Assembly: GCF_008329535.1 (NCBI RefSeq)
Contig: NZ_NPKR01000005.1
Span: forward strand, 248,001-312,000
Direction of reading: 5' to 3'
DNA from: Mycolicibacterium sp. P1-18
Lineage (GTDB): Bacteria > Actinomycetota > Actinomycetes > Mycobacteriales > Mycobacteriaceae
DNA length: 64,000 nt
Made by a program: the position numbers and the translations under genes. A model generated the notes under the pieces. It saw only the letters and a program-made list of their open reading frames with translations. It was not told the origin of the DNA and did not search any database. Within the stretch, counting starts at the first letter, position 1, and every line of letters starts with the position of its first letter. This document shows positions 62,843-64,000 of the stretch, piece by piece.

Positions 62843-64000
62843 CTCGCGGTCCCGCCTTCGTGAGTCTGCGCGGCGATCTGGGCACCGATGTCGGCGACGA
62901 GCGCGGCGACGTCCTCGGCGCTCCTGGCCTCGACGTTGAGCCGCAGCAAGGGCTCGGTGTTGGAGGTGCGCAAGTTGAACCAGGTGCCGTCACCGAGGTC
63001 GACGGTCACGCCGTCGAGGTGGTCGAGCGACTGGATGCGGCTGCCGAAGGACTTCAGGACGGCGTCCACGCAGGCCGGGGCGTCGGCCACGGTGAAGTTG
63101 ACCTCGCCGGACTCCTCATACCGCTGGTAGTCGGCCATCATCTCCGACAGCGGGCGGTCCTGCTCGCCCAGGGCGGCGAGCACGTGCAACGCGGCCAACA
63201 TTCCGGAGTCGGCGCCCCAGAAGTCGCGGAAGTAGTAGTGCGCCGAGTGTTCTCCACCGAAGATGGCACCCGATTCGGCCATCAGCGCCTTGATGTAGGA
63301 GTGTCCGACGCGCGAGCGCAGGGCGGTGCCGCCCCGCTCGACGATGAGTTCGGGCACTGCCCGCGAGGTGATCAGGTTGTGGATGACGGTGGCACCGATC
63401 TCGCGACCGAGTTCCCGGCCGGCCACCAGCGCGGTCACCGCCGACGGCGACACGGGCTGCCCGCGTTCGTCGACGACGAAGCACCGGTCGGCGTCGCCGT
63501 CGAAGGCGAGTCCGATGTCGGCTCCGGAGTCGACCACGTGGCGCTGCAGGTCGACGAGGTTGGCCGGGTCCAGCGGGTTGGCCTCGTGGTTGGGGAACGT
63601 GCCGTCGAGTTCGAAGAACAACGGCAGCAGCGTGATCGGTGTGAGGGGTCCCAACACCGCGGGCGTGGTGTGCCCGCCCATGCCGTTGCCCGCGTCGACG
63701 GCCACGCGCAGCGGTCGCAGCGCGGAGATGTCGACCAGCGACCGCAGGAAGTGCCCGTAGTCGGCGAGGACGTCGCGGTCCTCGACCGTTCCGGTGGCGC
63801 CGTCGAAGGTGGGCACGCCGGCGATCACCTCGTCGCTGATGGTCGTCAGTCCGCTGTCCTTGCCGACGGGCTTGGCCCCGGCGCGGCACAGTTTGATGCC
63901 GTTGTAGGCCGCCGGATTGTGACTCGCGGTGAACATCGCGCCGGGGCAGTCGAGGAGGCCGGATGCGAAGTACAGCTGGTCGGTCGAGGCCAGCCCGATC
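62839..64000 (-). CDS. manB: ManB/PmmA phosphomannomutase (N-terminus cut off)
   Basis: This alpha-D-phosphohexomutase interconverts mannose-6-phosphate and mannose-1-phosphate on the way to GDP-mannose. The last about 386 residues are in the window. The phosphoserine loop is FTASHNPAAYNG, the metal loop is DGDADR (IGLAFDGDADRCFVV), the sugar loop is GGEHSAHYYF, and the phosphate-binding end is VRTSNTEPLLRLNVEAR (RTSNTEP). The reading frame is open to the right edge (YFASGLLDCPGAMFTASHNP), so the start is outside. The orthologue Rv3257c has about 465 residues. Its stop overlaps the next gene start by four bases. Confidence 0.95.
   Translation of the reverse strand, partial: IGLASTDQLYFASGLLDCPGAMFTASHNPAAYNGIKLCRAGAKPVGKDSGLTTISDEVIAGVPTFDGATGTVEDRDVLADYGHFLRSLVDISALRPLRVAVDAGNGMGGHTTPAVLGPLTPITLLPLFFELDGTFPNHEANPLDPANLVDLQRHVVDSGADIGLAFDGDADRCFVVDERGQPVSPSAVTALVAGRELGREIGATVIHNLITSRAVPELIVERGGTALRSRVGHSYIKALMAESGAIFGGEHSAHYYFRDFWGADSGMLAALHVLAALGEQDRPLSEMMADYQRYEESGEVNFTVADAPACVDAVLKSFGSRIQSLDHLDGVTVDLGDGTWFNLRTSNTEPLLRLNVEARSAEDVAALVADIGAQIAAQTHEGGTAR

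Overview
The window is a 64 kb piece of a mycobacterial chromosome, most likely a fast-growing Mycolicibacterium-type species. The evidence is high GC, frequent GTG starts, GTGA/ATGA stop-start overlaps, and a gene order that I recognise as collinear with the Mycobacterium tuberculosis interval Rv3201c to Rv3257c. All Rv names below are orthology assignments made from memory of sequence and gene order. No search was run.

Layout. (1) 1-6 kb: the double-strand-break resecting motor-nuclease adnA-adnB on the minus strand; adnB runs off the left edge. (2) 6-12.5 kb: lipV, an alkyltransferase-like protein, a secreted SnoaL-like protein, an HxlR regulator, a TIGR02569 protein, moeZ, a DUF3152 metalloprotease-like protein, fasR (activator of fatty acid synthase) and TB9.4. 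(3) 12.7-22 kb: an MmpS-like membrane protein, a ferritin-fold protein, the RNA helicase rhlE, Rv3212, a ParA-like ATPase, the gpm2-entC-acetyltransferase operon, a small membrane protein and a lipid kinase. (4) 22-26 kb: stress and redox control with whiB1, pdtaS, a biotinyl protein, the tiny ribosomal protein gene for bL37, and rshA-sigH. (5) 26-34 kb: ybaK, an SDR, two methyltransferases, an SRAP (abasic-site crosslinking) protein, aroA-rsgA and a tandem pair of aldo-keto reductases. (6) 34-39 kb: lipid genes, namely desA3 and its reductase, which share an operator family, and a Tgs3-like acyltransferase with a degenerate active site. (7) 39-44 kb: secA1, hpf and a ComF-like phosphoribosyltransferase. 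(8) 44-47.7 kb: a four-gene accessory operon of two WXG100 proteins, a CpnT-like 861-residue toxin and a putative immunity protein, placed between lpqB and comF. (9) 47.8-54 kb: mtrA-mtrB-lpqB, tmk and sahH. (10) 54-64 kb: the alkane hydroxylase operon alkB-rubA-rubB-tetR, an amino acid permease, a flavoprotein, a cation diffusion facilitator, and the mannose/GDP-mannose genes manA, an Rv3256c-like gene and manB, the last cut by the right edge.

The most interesting region is the esxE/esxF/toxin/immunity operon. Its N-terminal half looks like CpnT, but its C-terminal catalytic module is not the CpnT NAD-glycohydrolase (TNT). The base composition falls from about 68% to 50-60% GC exactly across the toxin core and the immunity gene, as expected for a swapped polymorphic-toxin cassette. 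Secondary points are a repeated ACCTACG-N4-CGTAAC operator family upstream of desA3 and its reductase, an overlooked 30-codon bL37 gene overlapping rshA, several probable leaderless starts, a palindromic alkB promoter operator, and a 59-base antisense 3' overlap between the flavoprotein and the CDF transporter. No tRNA, rRNA, CRISPR array or insertion sequence was seen. The only gene-free stretch over 300 bases is 43056-43358.
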